DNA of 40,438 nt from Actinomycetes bacterium (GTDB lineage Bacteria > Actinomycetota > Acidimicrobiia > Acidimicrobiales > Microtrichaceae), in the NCBI GenBank assembly GCA_030621865.1, contig JAUXGW010000002.1, positions 1 to 40,438 of the forward strand, in the 5' to 3' direction. Numbering within the stretch: the stretch's first letter is position 1; each line of letters begins with the position of its first letter. The position numbers were made by a program, and so were the translations under genes. Positions 25,584 to 35,618 of this stretch are shown one piece after another. A model generated the notes under the pieces. The model was not told where the DNA came from. It worked only from the letters and a program-made list of their open reading frames with translations, and searched no databases.

Positions 25584-26885
25584 ATGCCTGAATCCCTACA
25601 GATCGCACCGGCCGACGGACGGCTCGGAATCCTCACCCCGGGAATGGGTGCGGTTGCCTCAACTGCATATGCCGGAGTGATAGCCGTCCGAAAAGGACTC
25701 GCCGAGCCGATCGGTTCCCTGACCCAACTTGCACACATCAGGTTGGGCAAGCGCGAGGAAGGGCGCAATCCCCTCATCAAGGACTTTGTTCCGCTCGCTT
25801 CGCTGGATGATGTGGTGTTCGGTGGCTGGGATCCGATCTCGCCCAACGCCCTCGAAGCAGCCCGCACGGCCGGTGTCCTCAGCGAGTCGGATCTGGCGCC
25901 GATTTCATCCGAGCTAGAGGGTGTTGTGGCGATGCCGGCGGTGTTTGACCAGCGGTGGGTGAAACGCCTGGATGGTGTGCGGGTGAAGACCGGCGAGAAC
26001 ATGTTCGACCTCGCCGAGCAGTTGATCGAGGACATCGCACGATTCCGCTCCGAGAACTCACTCGAGCGAGTGGTCATGGTGTGGTGTGGCTCCACGGAGG
26101 CATTCCAGGAGGCATCCGCGGTTCACGACACGGTGGAGTCGTTCGAACAAGGCATGCGTGACAACGACGAGAACATCTCGCCCAGTCAGCTGTACGCGTA
26201 CGCGGCGCTGACGAGCGGAGTGCCTTTTGCCAACGGTGCGCCGAATCTGTCGGTCGACCTGCCATGCATGATCGAACTCGCCGCCCGTAATGGCGTCGCC
26301 TACACCGGCAAGGACTTCAAGACCGGCCAGACGTTGATCAAGACCATCCTTGCTCCCGGCTTCAAGGCGCGGATGCTTGGAATGCGTGGCTGGTACTCCA
26401 CCAACATCCTCGGCAACCGAGACGGTGAGGTTCTCGATGATCCGGAGAACTTCAAGACCAAGGAGGTCTCGAAGCTGGGTGTTCTGGACGCGATTCTGCA
26501 GCCCGAGGTGTACCCGGAACTGTACGGAAACATCGACCATGTGGTTCGGATCAACTATTACCCCCCGCGCGGTGACAACAAAGAGGGTTGGGATGCAATC
26601 GACATCTTCGGGTGGATGGGCTATCCGATGCAGATCAAGGTTGACTTCATGTGCCGCGACTCGATTCTGGCTGCTCCGATCGTGCTGGATCTTGCCTTGT
26701 TTCTGGATCTCGCACAACGTGCTGACCAGTCGGGAAACCAGGAATGGCTGAGTTTCTACTGGAAGTCACCGCACTCCGAAAGTGGTAGCCCTGAACACGA
26801 CATCTTCATTCAGCAGACGAAACTGAAGAACACATTGCGTGAGTGGATGGGCGAATCTCCTGTTACCCACTCAGAAGCTGGTTGA
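25584..26885 (+). CDS. ino1: Inositol-3-phosphate synthase, long type
   Basis: The 433-residue NAD-dependent enzyme isomerises glucose-6-phosphate to inositol-3-phosphate, the entry to phosphatidylinositol lipids, mycothiol and inositol solutes. Signatures: GWDPISPNALEAA, VVMVWCGSTEA, YTGKDFKTGQTLIKT, WYSTNILGNRDGEVLDDP, INYYPPRGDNKEGWD and FMCRDSILAAPIVLDL. Mycobacterial Ino1 is about 365 residues; this one is closer in length and motif style to the Bacteroidetes-type enzyme of about 430. That may mean a different lineage of the gene. ATG 25584 is 7 nt after TAAAGT; an earlier in-frame start at 25554 lacks support. Confidence 0.93.
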   Translation: MPESLQIAPADGRLGILTPGMGAVASTAYAGVIAVRKGLAEPIGSLTQLAHIRLGKREEGRNPLIKDFVPLASLDDVVFGGWDPISPNALEAARTAGVLSESDLAPISSELEGVVAMPAVFDQRWVKRLDGVRVKTGENMFDLAEQLIEDIARFRSENSLERVVMVWCGSTEAFQEASAVHDTVESFEQGMRDNDENISPSQLYAYAALTSGVPFANGAPNLSVDLPCMIELAARNGVAYTGKDFKTGQTLIKTILAPGFKARMLGMRGWYSTNILGNRDGEVLDDPENFKTKEVSKLGVLDAILQPEVYPELYGNIDHVVRINYYPPRGDNKEGWDAIDIFGWMGYPMQIKVDFMCRDSILAAPIVLDLALFLDLAQRADQSGNQEWLSFYWKSPHSESGSPEHDIFIQQTKLKNTLREWMGESPVTHSEAG

Positions 26886-26912
26886 TGACCACTTGGGAGT
26901 GAGTTCGGCGGG

Positions 26913-26918
26913 CACAAT
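26913..26918 (+). promoter_or_regulatory. Weak -10-like box before the acyltransferase gene
   Basis: CACAAT ends 6 nt before ATG 26925, the same geometry as the other leaderless genes. The first base departs from TANNNT, so confidence is lower. Confidence 0.3.
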
Positions 26919-26924
26919 GGGTTG

Positions 26925-28781
26925 ATGGTCGCGGCCACCAGGGAGAGAACAAGCGGAAAGCTCGGTTACCGGCCGTCGCTGGATGCCTTGCGCGCCATTT
27001 CCGTGACCGCCGTGATCCTGTATCACGCCGGGATCCCCTGGATGCCGGGTGGCTTCCTCGGCGTCGAGGTCTTCTTCGTCGTATCAGGTTTCCTGATCAC
27101 CACCCTGCTGATTGAAGAGCGCCATCACACAGGTGCAATTTCGCTGCGGAACTTCTGGTTCCGTCGAGCCCGTCGGCTGCTGCCGGCGTTGTATGTGCTG
27201 CTCATCGTCGTGCCGGGGCTTGCGCTCATCTTCTACCGTGACGCCGTTTCCCGATTGGGCGGCGACGTGATTGCGGCCCTTCTGTATGTCAGCAACTGGT
27301 GGCAGATCTTCCTCGACGAGTCGTACTTCGAGCAGGCGGGTCGCCCACCACTGTTGCGCCACCTCTGGTCCCTGGCGGTGGAGGAGCAGTTCTACATCCT
27401 GTTTCCGATCTTCTTCGCGTGGATGCTCAAGCGCCACGGTCGATTGCGGACTCGCAACGTGCTCATCGGGTTGTCCATCGGTTCCGCGGTCTGGATGGCG
27501 TATCTGTATTCTCCCGACACCGACCCGTCCCGCGTGTACTACGGCACGGACACGAGACTGTCGGGTTTGTTGCTCGGCGCGGTGCTGGCCCTCATCTGGT
27601 CACCCTGGAGAACCCGTGGCCAGGCGTCTCGATCTGCCGGCCCACTGCTCGACATCTCCGGCGCGTTGGCACTGGGTGGAGTCATCTGGTTCTTCCTCAA
27701 TGTGAACGAATGGGATCCGTTCATCTATCGGGGCGGCTTCCTGCTCCTGGACGTGATCTGCGTCATTCTGATCGCCACCCTGGTGCATCCGGCATCCAGG
27801 CTTGCCAAGCTCCTGGGCATCGCTCCATTGGTGTGGATCGGAATGAGGTCCTACTCCATCTACCTCTGGCATTGGCCGATCTTCGTGGTGACCCGGCCGG
27901 GGCAGGACATATCCCTCACCGGATGGCCCCTTTTCGTCCTGCGGGTAACGCTGACCCTCGTTGTTGCCGAGATCTCGTTCCGGTATGTGGAAACGCCGAT
28001 CCGCAATGGTGCGATCGGCAAGTACATCGCCCGAATGCGGAGCAGTCCGACGCAGGAGCGGATTCCCCTCCAGCGCAACTTCCTGCTCGGGATCGCCGGG
28101 CTGGGCACCGTGATCCTGCTGATAGCGGGCGGACTGATCGTGGCCTCCGGCAATGAGGCGTCCTCGGATGCGGACGAACTCGCGCAAGCCGTGCTGGGCG
28201 ATGAGGTGTCAGCAACGGCCTCTGCACCTTCGGGCGACACGGTGCCCACCAGCGTGTTACCTGCCGCCGGTGATTCGCCCGCCTCAACTCCGGCCGAAAC
28301 CATTCCCGTGTCAAGCGAGACCTATCCGACCAACGCGGTCGCTGTGGGTGACTCCGTGATGCTTGGAGCGGCCAGCACCATGGGTGACGTGATGCCCGGC
28401 ATCCAGGTGGATGCAGCGATTTCACGCCAATTCATCGACGTGGTCAATGCGGTTGAATGGTTCGACAGATCGGGCAAGATGCCGGGACCCGCGATCGTGC
28501 AGTTCGGCAACAACGGCATCACCCGGGAGGATCGACTCGTTGAGATGCTGGAGTCGTTGGGGGACCGCAAGGTAATCCTCGTCAACGCCAAGGTGGCCAG
28601 GCCTTGGGAGGGTGAGGCCAACAAACGTACGGAGGCGGCGGCCGCCCAGTTCGACAACGTGATTCTGGTGGATTGGTACTCGGTCGCCGCCGAGCATCCC
28701 GAATACATGGTCTCCGACGGGACCCATCTGACCAAGGCGGGTATGCAGATCTACTCGCAGATGATCGGCTCCGAACTCTGA
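26925..28781 (+). CDS. Acyltransferase-3 / SGNH fusion protein (OafA/YrhL family)
   Basis: The 618-residue protein has an acyltransferase-3 domain with about ten membrane helices (YRPSLDALRAISVTAVILYHAG at the N-terminus, GGFLGVEVFFVVSGFLIT, FWFRRARRLLPALY, LRHLWSLAVEEQFYILFP), an eleventh helix near 385-405, a Ser/Pro/Thr-rich linker, and a C-terminal extracytoplasmic SGNH-like domain (AVAVGDSVMLGA, VIQFGNNG, SDGTHLTKAG) carrying the Ser and the Asp-x-x-His of an esterase/acyltransferase. Members O-acetylate or otherwise acylate cell-surface glycans. This could modify the polymer from the 6242-15066 locus, but the target is inferred. TTG 26922 is one codon upstream; ATG 26925 is preferred. 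Confidence 0.9.
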   Translation: MVAATRERTSGKLGYRPSLDALRAISVTAVILYHAGIPWMPGGFLGVEVFFVVSGFLITTLLIEERHHTGAISLRNFWFRRARRLLPALYVLLIVVPGLALIFYRDAVSRLGGDVIAALLYVSNWWQIFLDESYFEQAGRPPLLRHLWSLAVEEQFYILFPIFFAWMLKRHGRLRTRNVLIGLSIGSAVWMAYLYSPDTDPSRVYYGTDTRLSGLLLGAVLALIWSPWRTRGQASRSAGPLLDISGALALGGVIWFFLNVNEWDPFIYRGGFLLLDVICVILIATLVHPASRLAKLLGIAPLVWIGMRSYSIYLWHWPIFVVTRPGQDISLTGWPLFVLRVTLTLVVAEISFRYVETPIRNGAIGKYIARMRSSPTQERIPLQRNFLLGIAGLGTVILLIAGGLIVASGNEASSDADELAQAVLGDEVSATASAPSGDTVPTSVLPAAGDSPASTPAETIPVSSETYPTNAVAVGDSVMLGAASTMGDVMPGIQVDAAISRQFIDVVNAVEWFDRSGKMPGPAIVQFGNNGITREDRLVEMLESLGDRKVILVNAKVARPWEGEANKRTEAAAAQFDNVILVDWYSVAAEHPEYMVSDGTHLTKAGMQIYSQMIGSEL

Positions 28782-28872
28782 CCGATCTGCCAAGGTGGTG
28801 ATTCCGACGCCGGCAACCCGTCTCGGTTACCGAAAAGGAGTCTGTGGTACGGGATCCCTGCCGTTACCCGGC

Positions 28873-28878
28873 TAACTT
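28873..28878 (+). promoter_or_regulatory. -10 box for leaderless eno
   Basis: TAACTT ends 8 nt before GTG 28887 with no ribosome-binding site between. The preceding gap also holds the short palindrome CGGTTACCG, whose role is unknown. Confidence 0.45.
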
Positions 28879-28880
28879 GA

Positions 28881-30176
<1,296 letters not shown>

Positions 30177-30181
30177 ACAGG

Positions 30182-30547
30182 GTGGCTCGGTCCGACTCGC
30201 CAGGTGTGCCGCTCTGGGCGAAACGCCTGGTGATCGTGCTCACGTGTATCGCGGCCGGGTACGTGATTCTCTCCTCTCCGATATCCGGTTGGTGGGATCA
30301 GCGCGGACGGCTGGAACAGGCCGAGAGCGACTTGGCGACGCTCGACGCGGACAACCAGGAACTCCTCGATCGGCTCGATCAGGCATCGGAACCCGCCGAA
30401 CTCGAATTGTCCGCCAGGCGCGACCTGGGGATGGTTCGCCCAGGTGAGGAGTCATACACCGTCCTGCCGCCGCCGACTGCCGGGGTGGCCCTGCCCGACG
30501 TGTGGCCCTTCAACCGGATAGCGGGCGCCATCAGCGAGTCTCCGTGA
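30182..30547 (+). CDS. FtsB/DivIC septum formation initiator family protein
   Basis: The 121-residue protein has a short N-terminal cytoplasmic part, one membrane helix (RLVIVLTCIAAGYVILSS, about 15-32) and then a heptad-rich coiled coil (about 40-70, including LEQAESDLATLDADNQELLDRL) ending in a DLGMVRPGEESY motif typical of FtsB/DivIC. The family links FtsL and FtsQ in the divisome. Its position right after eno is conserved across actinobacteria, which supports the call. The GTG start lies 5 nt after the eno stop. It overlaps the next gene by 4 nt (GTGA), an unusual coupling to a molybdenum hydroxylase. Confidence 0.88.
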   Translation: MARSDSPGVPLWAKRLVIVLTCIAAGYVILSSPISGWWDQRGRLEQAESDLATLDADNQELLDRLDQASEPAELELSARRDLGMVRPGEESYTVLPPPTAGVALPDVWPFNRIAGAISESP

Positions 30548-32898
30548 GCGTTCTCGGCACAAGCGTCCGTCGGATCGAGGATCCGCGACTGCTGCGAGGT
30601 GAAGGTGAGTATGTCGATGAGTTGTCGGATCCATTGCTCCGCGGGTCGGTCCGGGCGCACTTCGTGCGCTCATTCCTTGCCCACGGCCGGATCCTGGAGA
30701 TCGACACGAGCGAAGCACTTTCCATGCCCGGGGTGATCGCGGTGTTCACGTCAGCCGACGTTGACCTTGTGCCCGCAGCCCCGGGAGGTGCAGGAGCACC
30801 TGAATCAATGGTCCGCCCTTGGTTGCCGGCGGAACGAGTGCGCTTTGTCGGGGAACCTGTGGCCATGGTGCTGGCCGAGACCGCAGCCCAGGCGGCGGAT
30901 GCCGCCGAGATGGTTTTCGTGGATGTGGATCCCATTGACCCCGTGGTCGGGATCGTTGCGGGCCTCACCGATGAAACACTTCTGTTCCCTGCCGCAGGCA
31001 CCAATCGCAACTCCAGGATGGATGGCCATTGGGATCAGTTCGGCCCGGACCGGGCCGACGATGACTCCCCGCTGTTCGACGGATGTGATGTGGTGGTGCG
31101 GCGCACGATCATCAACCAGCGACTTGCCGGAGTGTCCATCGAGGGCAGGGCATCTGCTGCGGCTTTCCTCGACGGCCATCTCACCCAGTGGATATCTTCC
31201 CAGAACGCTCACGGCGCACGTGACTCGATCGCCGGGGCCCATGGTCTCTCCGAGGACCAGCTCAGGGTGATCGTTGGGGACGTCGGGGGTGGCTTCGGCC
31301 CGAAGATCAATCCTTCCCCCGAAGACGTCCTGGTTGGCTGGGCAGCAGGCAAGATTGGGCGGCCTGTCCGCTGGACCGAGACCCGGTCGGAGAACCTCAC
31401 GGCGCAGTCACAGGGACGGGCACAACTGCAACACATAGCCATTGGTGGCACCCGGGAGGGGCGAGTGCTGGCCTACGAACTTGATATTCATCAGGACAGC
31501 GGGGCCTATCCGCTGCTGGGATCCTCATTGCCTTTCTTCACGCGTCGCATGGCTGGCGGCACCTACGACATCGAGCGAATCCGGACCAGGGCTGAGTCGG
31601 TGGTCACGAACACGACTCCGGTCGAGGCATACCGGGGTGCCGGCCGCCCCGAGGCGACAGCCGCCATCGAGCGGGCAATGGATTTGTTCGCACTCAAGAT
31701 CGGCATGGATCCGGTTGAGGTTCGTCGACGCAACCTGATTCCGGCTTTCGACGAACCGTTCAAGACCAATAGCGGAGCCGTGTACGACTGTGGTGACTTC
31801 GAGGCCGCGCTGGATGCGGTCCTCTCTGCGGCTGACTATGACGGCTGGCGCAAGGAGCAGGCATTACGGCGGCAGAATCGGTGGCGGCGGGTTCTCGGTG
31901 TCGGCGTGTGTACGTATGTGGAGATAACCGGATCGGGGCCGGCCGCGGAATTCGCCAGGGCCGTCGTTGCCGCCGACGACGACGGTTTGGTCACTGCTGA
32001 GTTGTTCACGGGCGCCTCTCCACATGGTCAGGGTCTCCACACGGCGCTCGCGATGATCGCCTCGGAGACGCTGGGTATACCCATCGGGCGGATTCGGGTG
32101 TCCCACGGCGACACGTCGATGGTCCCCTCCGGGGGCGGAACCATGGGCAGCCGAAGCCTTCAGATGGGTGGATCTGCGATCAGGGGAGCCGTACGAGATG
32201 TTCTGGCGATGGCCAAGCAGGCTGCCGCGGAAGAACTGGAGGCTCCGATCGACGACATCGAAGTCTGCGAGGATCCACCCGGACTGTTCCGGGCGGACAC
32301 ACCGGAGAGGATTGTGGAATGGGCTCGTATTCTTGAACTCGCCTCCGATGCCGGCCTCACCGAGGCCGATGCTGCACTGCCCACATTGGCTTTCGAGGAC
32401 GTGTACACGACCGCTGGAGCGACGTATCCCTTCGGAGCCCATGTAGCGGTGGTGGAAGTGGATCTTGATACCGGTGAGGTCGAATTGCTGAAGTTGTTTG
32501 CCGGAGACGATGCAGGCCGTATCCTCAATCCGATGCTCGCTGAAGGTCAACGTCACGGCGGGATTGCCCAGGGAGTTGCTCAGGCCCTCTTCGAGGGAGT
32601 GCTCCATGACGATCTGGGCAATCCGATCACGTCCACACTCGCGGACTATGCCGTGCCTTCCGCAGCCGACTTGCCTGATTGGGACCTCGTGGCGATGGAA
32701 ACACCCACGCCGATGAATCCTCTGGGTGCGAAGGGAATCGGCGAGTCGGGAACAATTGGGTCCACCCCGGCTGTTCAATCAGCTGTGGTTGATGCCGTTT
32801 CACACCTCGGAATAGACCACATGGACATGCCGCTCACATCGTTTCGGGTGTGGTCGGCGATCACGGATCCCCGATCAGGTGTCTCCAGGAACGGATGA
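30544..32898 (+). CDS. CoxL/xanthine dehydrogenase-type molybdopterin-binding large subunit (form II)
   Basis: The 784-residue protein matches the molybdopterin-binding subunit of the xanthine oxidase family. An N-terminal a/b-hammerhead region (GTSVRRIEDPRLLRGEGEYVDE) is followed by Moco-binding motifs GDVGGGFGPKI (about 245-255), AYRGAGRPEA (about 361) and GTMGSRSLQMGGSA, and the C-terminal KGIGESGT with the catalytic Glu (about 733). AYRGAGR instead of AYRCSFR marks form II, so CO oxidation is not implied; the substrate is unknown. The usual FAD (CoxM) and 2Fe-2S (CoxS) partners and maturation genes are not in the window, so they must lie elsewhere or be absent. The GTG start overlaps the ftsB stop; an ABC exporter follows. 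Confidence 0.9.
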   Translation: MSVLGTSVRRIEDPRLLRGEGEYVDELSDPLLRGSVRAHFVRSFLAHGRILEIDTSEALSMPGVIAVFTSADVDLVPAAPGGAGAPESMVRPWLPAERVRFVGEPVAMVLAETAAQAADAAEMVFVDVDPIDPVVGIVAGLTDETLLFPAAGTNRNSRMDGHWDQFGPDRADDDSPLFDGCDVVVRRTIINQRLAGVSIEGRASAAAFLDGHLTQWISSQNAHGARDSIAGAHGLSEDQLRVIVGDVGGGFGPKINPSPEDVLVGWAAGKIGRPVRWTETRSENLTAQSQGRAQLQHIAIGGTREGRVLAYELDIHQDSGAYPLLGSSLPFFTRRMAGGTYDIERIRTRAESVVTNTTPVEAYRGAGRPEATAAIERAMDLFALKIGMDPVEVRRRNLIPAFDEPFKTNSGAVYDCGDFEAALDAVLSAADYDGWRKEQALRRQNRWRRVLGVGVCTYVEITGSGPAAEFARAVVAADDDGLVTAELFTGASPHGQGLHTALAMIASETLGIPIGRIRVSHGDTSMVPSGGGTMGSRSLQMGGSAIRGAVRDVLAMAKQAAAEELEAPIDDIEVCEDPPGLFRADTPERIVEWARILELASDAGLTEADAALPTLAFEDVYTTAGATYPFGAHVAVVEVDLDTGEVELLKLFAGDDAGRILNPMLAEGQRHGGIAQGVAQALFEGVLHDDLGNPITSTLADYAVPSAADLPDWDLVAMETPTPMNPLGAKGIGESGTIGSTPAVQSAVVDAVSHLGIDHMDMPLTSFRVWSAITDPRSGVSRNG

Positions 32899-32901
32899 GT
32901 C

Positions 32902-33903
32902 ATGGCTGAACCAATCAGAGCCGAAGGGCTGGTGCGAAAGTTCGGTGACATCACCGCGGTCGACGGGATAGACCTCGCTGTCAACGAGGGCGAGATCTAT
33001 GGATTTCTCGGGCCCAATGGCGCCGGCAAGTCGACGTGTGTGCGGATGCTCGTGACGCTTCTCACGCCAACGGCCGGGAAGGCATACGTGGCCGGATTCG
33101 ACGTGGTTTCCGATGCAAACATGGTGAGGGCCAACATCGGTGTTGCCCTTCAGGATGCCGCGATTGATCCGCTCATGACAGGGCGCGAACTCCTGCGCCT
33201 CCAAGCTGTTCTCCACGGCATCGGCAAGTCCGAAGGTGAGGAGCGTTCGGAGCGTCTGCTGGATCGTGTGGGGCTGACCGAGGCCGCGGATCGCCGGGTC
33301 GGTCAGTATTCCGGTGGCATGCGCAGGCGCCTCGATCTGGCGCTTGCACTCATGCATGAACCGAATGTGTTGTTCCTCGACGAACCCACCGCGGGTCTGG
33401 ATCCCATGAGCCGCATGAATCTCTGGGAGGAGCTGCGCCGGCTCAACACAGAACTGGGTACCACTGTGTTCCTGACGACGCAGTATCTCGAAGAGGCAGA
33501 CGAACTGGCTCACCGGATCGGGATCATCGACGGTGGCAAGATCGTCCGCGAAGGAGACACAGGCACGCTCAAGGAACAGGTCGGGTGCCCGACACTGCGT
33601 CTGGATGTGGATCCGGAACATGTCGAGGCGACCATGGAAGTCGCCTGCAAATTCGGTGAACCCCGACCCTCCCGAAGCGGAAGGGTGGCCGTCGGTCTGG
33701 AGAAGGGGACCTCTGCAATGACTGAACTGCTCAGGTTGCTCGACGACCGCGGGATCGTGGTCCAGCATCTGGAACTGGACGAACCGAGCCTGGATGATGT
33801 TTTCGCGGAGGCGACTGGTCGCCGCCTCGAAGGGGCCTCGGAACATGTCGCCGGCGAAGTTGCCGAAGACGGATTGGCAGGAGCCGAAGGCTTGACTCCA
33901 TGA
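32902..33903 (+). CDS. ABC-2 exporter ATP-binding protein (DrrA-like)
   Basis: The 333-residue ATPase has Walker A GPNGAGKST (about residue 37), the Q-loop region GVALQDAAIDPLMTG, the ABC signature YSGGMRRRLDLA, Walker B VLFLDEPTAGLDP and the switch region TVFLTTQYLEEADELAHRI, followed by a C-terminal DrrA-type extension. It would energise the two ABC-2 permeases that follow. It starts 3 nt after coxL and overlaps the first permease gene (ATGA). Substrate unknown; DrrA relatives export drugs, lipids or polyketides. Confidence 0.93.
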   Translation: MAEPIRAEGLVRKFGDITAVDGIDLAVNEGEIYGFLGPNGAGKSTCVRMLVTLLTPTAGKAYVAGFDVVSDANMVRANIGVALQDAAIDPLMTGRELLRLQAVLHGIGKSEGEERSERLLDRVGLTEAADRRVGQYSGGMRRRLDLALALMHEPNVLFLDEPTAGLDPMSRMNLWEELRRLNTELGTTVFLTTQYLEEADELAHRIGIIDGGKIVREGDTGTLKEQVGCPTLRLDVDPEHVEATMEVACKFGEPRPSRSGRVAVGLEKGTSAMTELLRLLDDRGIVVQHLELDEPSLDDVFAEATGRRLEGASEHVAGEVAEDGLAGAEGLTP

Positions 33904-34721
33904 CCTCAGTGGACATCACGCAGGACACTTCGCGCTCGCCGCGAACCTTCACCCTGCAATCCGCAGCTTTGTCCTATCGGGCAATCGTTCGGTTCTTCAG
34001 GCAGCCTGCCTCATGGGTACCGGGGATCTTCTTCCCGTTGATGCTCCTGGCAGTCAACTCCGCCTCCATGGGTCGGGTGGCGGACATTCCGGGAATTCTT
34101 CCTCCGGGAACGAGCTTCCTGATGTATCTGATTCCAGCGGTGATCATCCAGGGTGTTCTCTTCGGCGGAATCGCAGGTGGATCGGAAATGGCCCGCGACA
34201 TCCAAACCGGGTTCTTCGATCGTTTGTTGTCTTCGCCGGTGGCCAGGCCGGCCATTCTCATCGGACGCCTGGCCGGGTCAATGGCCTTCGGCGCATTCCT
34301 GGCCGTGCTGTTCCAGCTGGTCGCCTGGCCATTCGGAGGTGACGTGGTCGGTGGACTGGCGGGCCGCCTGGTTCTGGTGGTCGTCGCTGTGATCCTGTCC
34401 CTGGCAATGGGCGCGCTGGCGGCGGGCATCGCAGCGCGTACTGGCCAGGAAGAAACGGTGCAGGCGTTCTTCCCTCTCGTGTTCATCCTGTTGTTCCTGT
34501 CGAGTTGCTTCTTCCCGATCGTGTTGATGTCCGGCTGGTACCAGACAGTTGCCGAGTACAACCCGCTGACGTTCATGGCCGATGGCATGCGTCACCAGGT
34601 GCTCTACGGATTCAGTTGGTCCGAGGCGGGCAAGGCGATTGGTGTGGCATCCATATTGGCGATCCTCGGCCTCATCTTCGCCTCCGCCCAGATCAGGCAC
34701 CGGATCAGGAACGCGTCATGA
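33900..34721 (+). CDS. ABC-2 type permease (first subunit)
   Basis: The 273-residue membrane protein has six or so helices and an ABC-2 domain layout: cytoplasmic N-terminus with SYRAIVRFFRQPASWVPGIFFPL, then a conserved cytoplasmic loop MARDIQTGFFDRLLSSPVARPAILIGRL, and FMADGMRHQVLYG before the last helix. It pairs with the ATPase at 32902 and the permease at 34718. Start and stop each overlap neighbours by 4 nt, so the three are surely one operon. Confidence 0.9.
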   Translation: MTSVDITQDTSRSPRTFTLQSAALSYRAIVRFFRQPASWVPGIFFPLMLLAVNSASMGRVADIPGILPPGTSFLMYLIPAVIIQGVLFGGIAGGSEMARDIQTGFFDRLLSSPVARPAILIGRLAGSMAFGAFLAVLFQLVAWPFGGDVVGGLAGRLVLVVVAVILSLAMGALAAGIAARTGQEETVQAFFPLVFILLFLSSCFFPIVLMSGWYQTVAEYNPLTFMADGMRHQVLYGFSWSEAGKAIGVASILAILGLIFASAQIRHRIRNAS

Positions 34722-35506
34722 CTGCCGTGACCGCCAGGACCGCTTCCTCGAGTGCCATGGTGGCCGCGATCGTTCGGCGCTCGGCCGTGACCATGCGGCG
34801 CATACCAAGCGCCGTGATCCCGACGCTGGTCATGCCGGTGTTCTTCGCAGTGGCCTTTTCCAACACATTCGCGGGACTCACACTTCTCCCCGGTTATCCC
34901 ACGGACAACATCTGGAACTGGATGATCCCGTACGCGTGCGTGCAGGCGGCCAGTTTCGGTGCGATGGCCGCGGCGATGGCGCTCGCCAGGGATCTGGAGG
35001 ACGGGTTCTATGACCGCCTTCTCCTCTCCCCGTCGAAGAAGTGGGTGGTTCCGGCCGGTCTTGTGTTGTGGTCGATGATCCGGGCGATAATCCCGATCAT
35101 GATCACGCTTGCCGTGGGTGTTGTCGGGGGACTCACTTTCCCCGGCGGTGTCGCGGCCATCTGGTGGATGTCGGTTGCCGCATTTGGTGTCGCCGCGATG
35201 GGCGCCCTGTGGGGGATGGGTGTCACATACCGGGTCAAGAAGCAGTCTGCCGGTGGTCTGGTGCAGGTGGGCCTGTTCATCGCCATGTTCCTGTCAATCG
35301 GGATGGTTCCACTGGATCTGCAGACCGGTTGGCTGCCGCACGTGGCGCAATACAATCCGATCACCTCGATACTCACCATGGCCCGCACCGGATTCATCGG
35401 TACTGTGCAGTGGGCTGAGATCTATCCCGGGCTGTTCTGGATCGCTGTTTCGGTGATCCTGCTCGCTTGGTATGCGGCACGGGGAATGAAAACCCTGATC
35501 CCCTGA
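34718..35506 (+). CDS. ABC-2 type permease (second subunit)
   Basis: The 262-residue protein is a diverged paralogue of the preceding permease with the same topology and the matching loop LARDLEDGFYDRLLLSPSKKWVVPAGLVL. Two different permease subunits with one ATPase suggest a heterodimeric exporter. The ATG at 34718 lies in the ATGA overlap with the upstream stop; the open frame runs back to 34505 inside the first permease gene but lacks support there. It ends the ftsB-coxL-ABC run. Confidence 0.9.
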   Translation: MTAVTARTASSSAMVAAIVRRSAVTMRRIPSAVIPTLVMPVFFAVAFSNTFAGLTLLPGYPTDNIWNWMIPYACVQAASFGAMAAAMALARDLEDGFYDRLLLSPSKKWVVPAGLVLWSMIRAIIPIMITLAVGVVGGLTFPGGVAAIWWMSVAAFGVAAMGALWGMGVTYRVKKQSAGGLVQVGLFIAMFLSIGMVPLDLQTGWLPHVAQYNPITSILTMARTGFIGTVQWAEIYPGLFWIAVSVILLAWYAARGMKTLIP

Positions 35507-35546
35507 CCGGCCCATCTGCGAACTGGCCCATTTTGCGGCTGCCTCC

Positions 35547-35552
35547 TAGAAT
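35547..35552 (+). promoter_or_regulatory. -10 box for the SDR gene
   Basis: TAGAAT lies 66 nt before ATG 35619, leaving a leader of about 60 nt. The leader contains two near copies of CAGGTTTT followed by a GG-rich segment (35565-35572 and 35583-35590). No -35 element is evident. Confidence 0.4.
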
Positions 35553-35618
35553 CTGACGCCCTGTCAGGTTTTTGGGACGCGGCAGGTTTTCGGACCGCAG
35601 AAACAGATGGAGCGCAAA

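Noticed and set aside
30544-32898. Carbon monoxide dehydrogenase (form I CoxL)
   Set aside because: The active-site loop reads AYRGAGR, not AYRCSFR, and CoxM/CoxS are absent, so CO oxidation is not supported.
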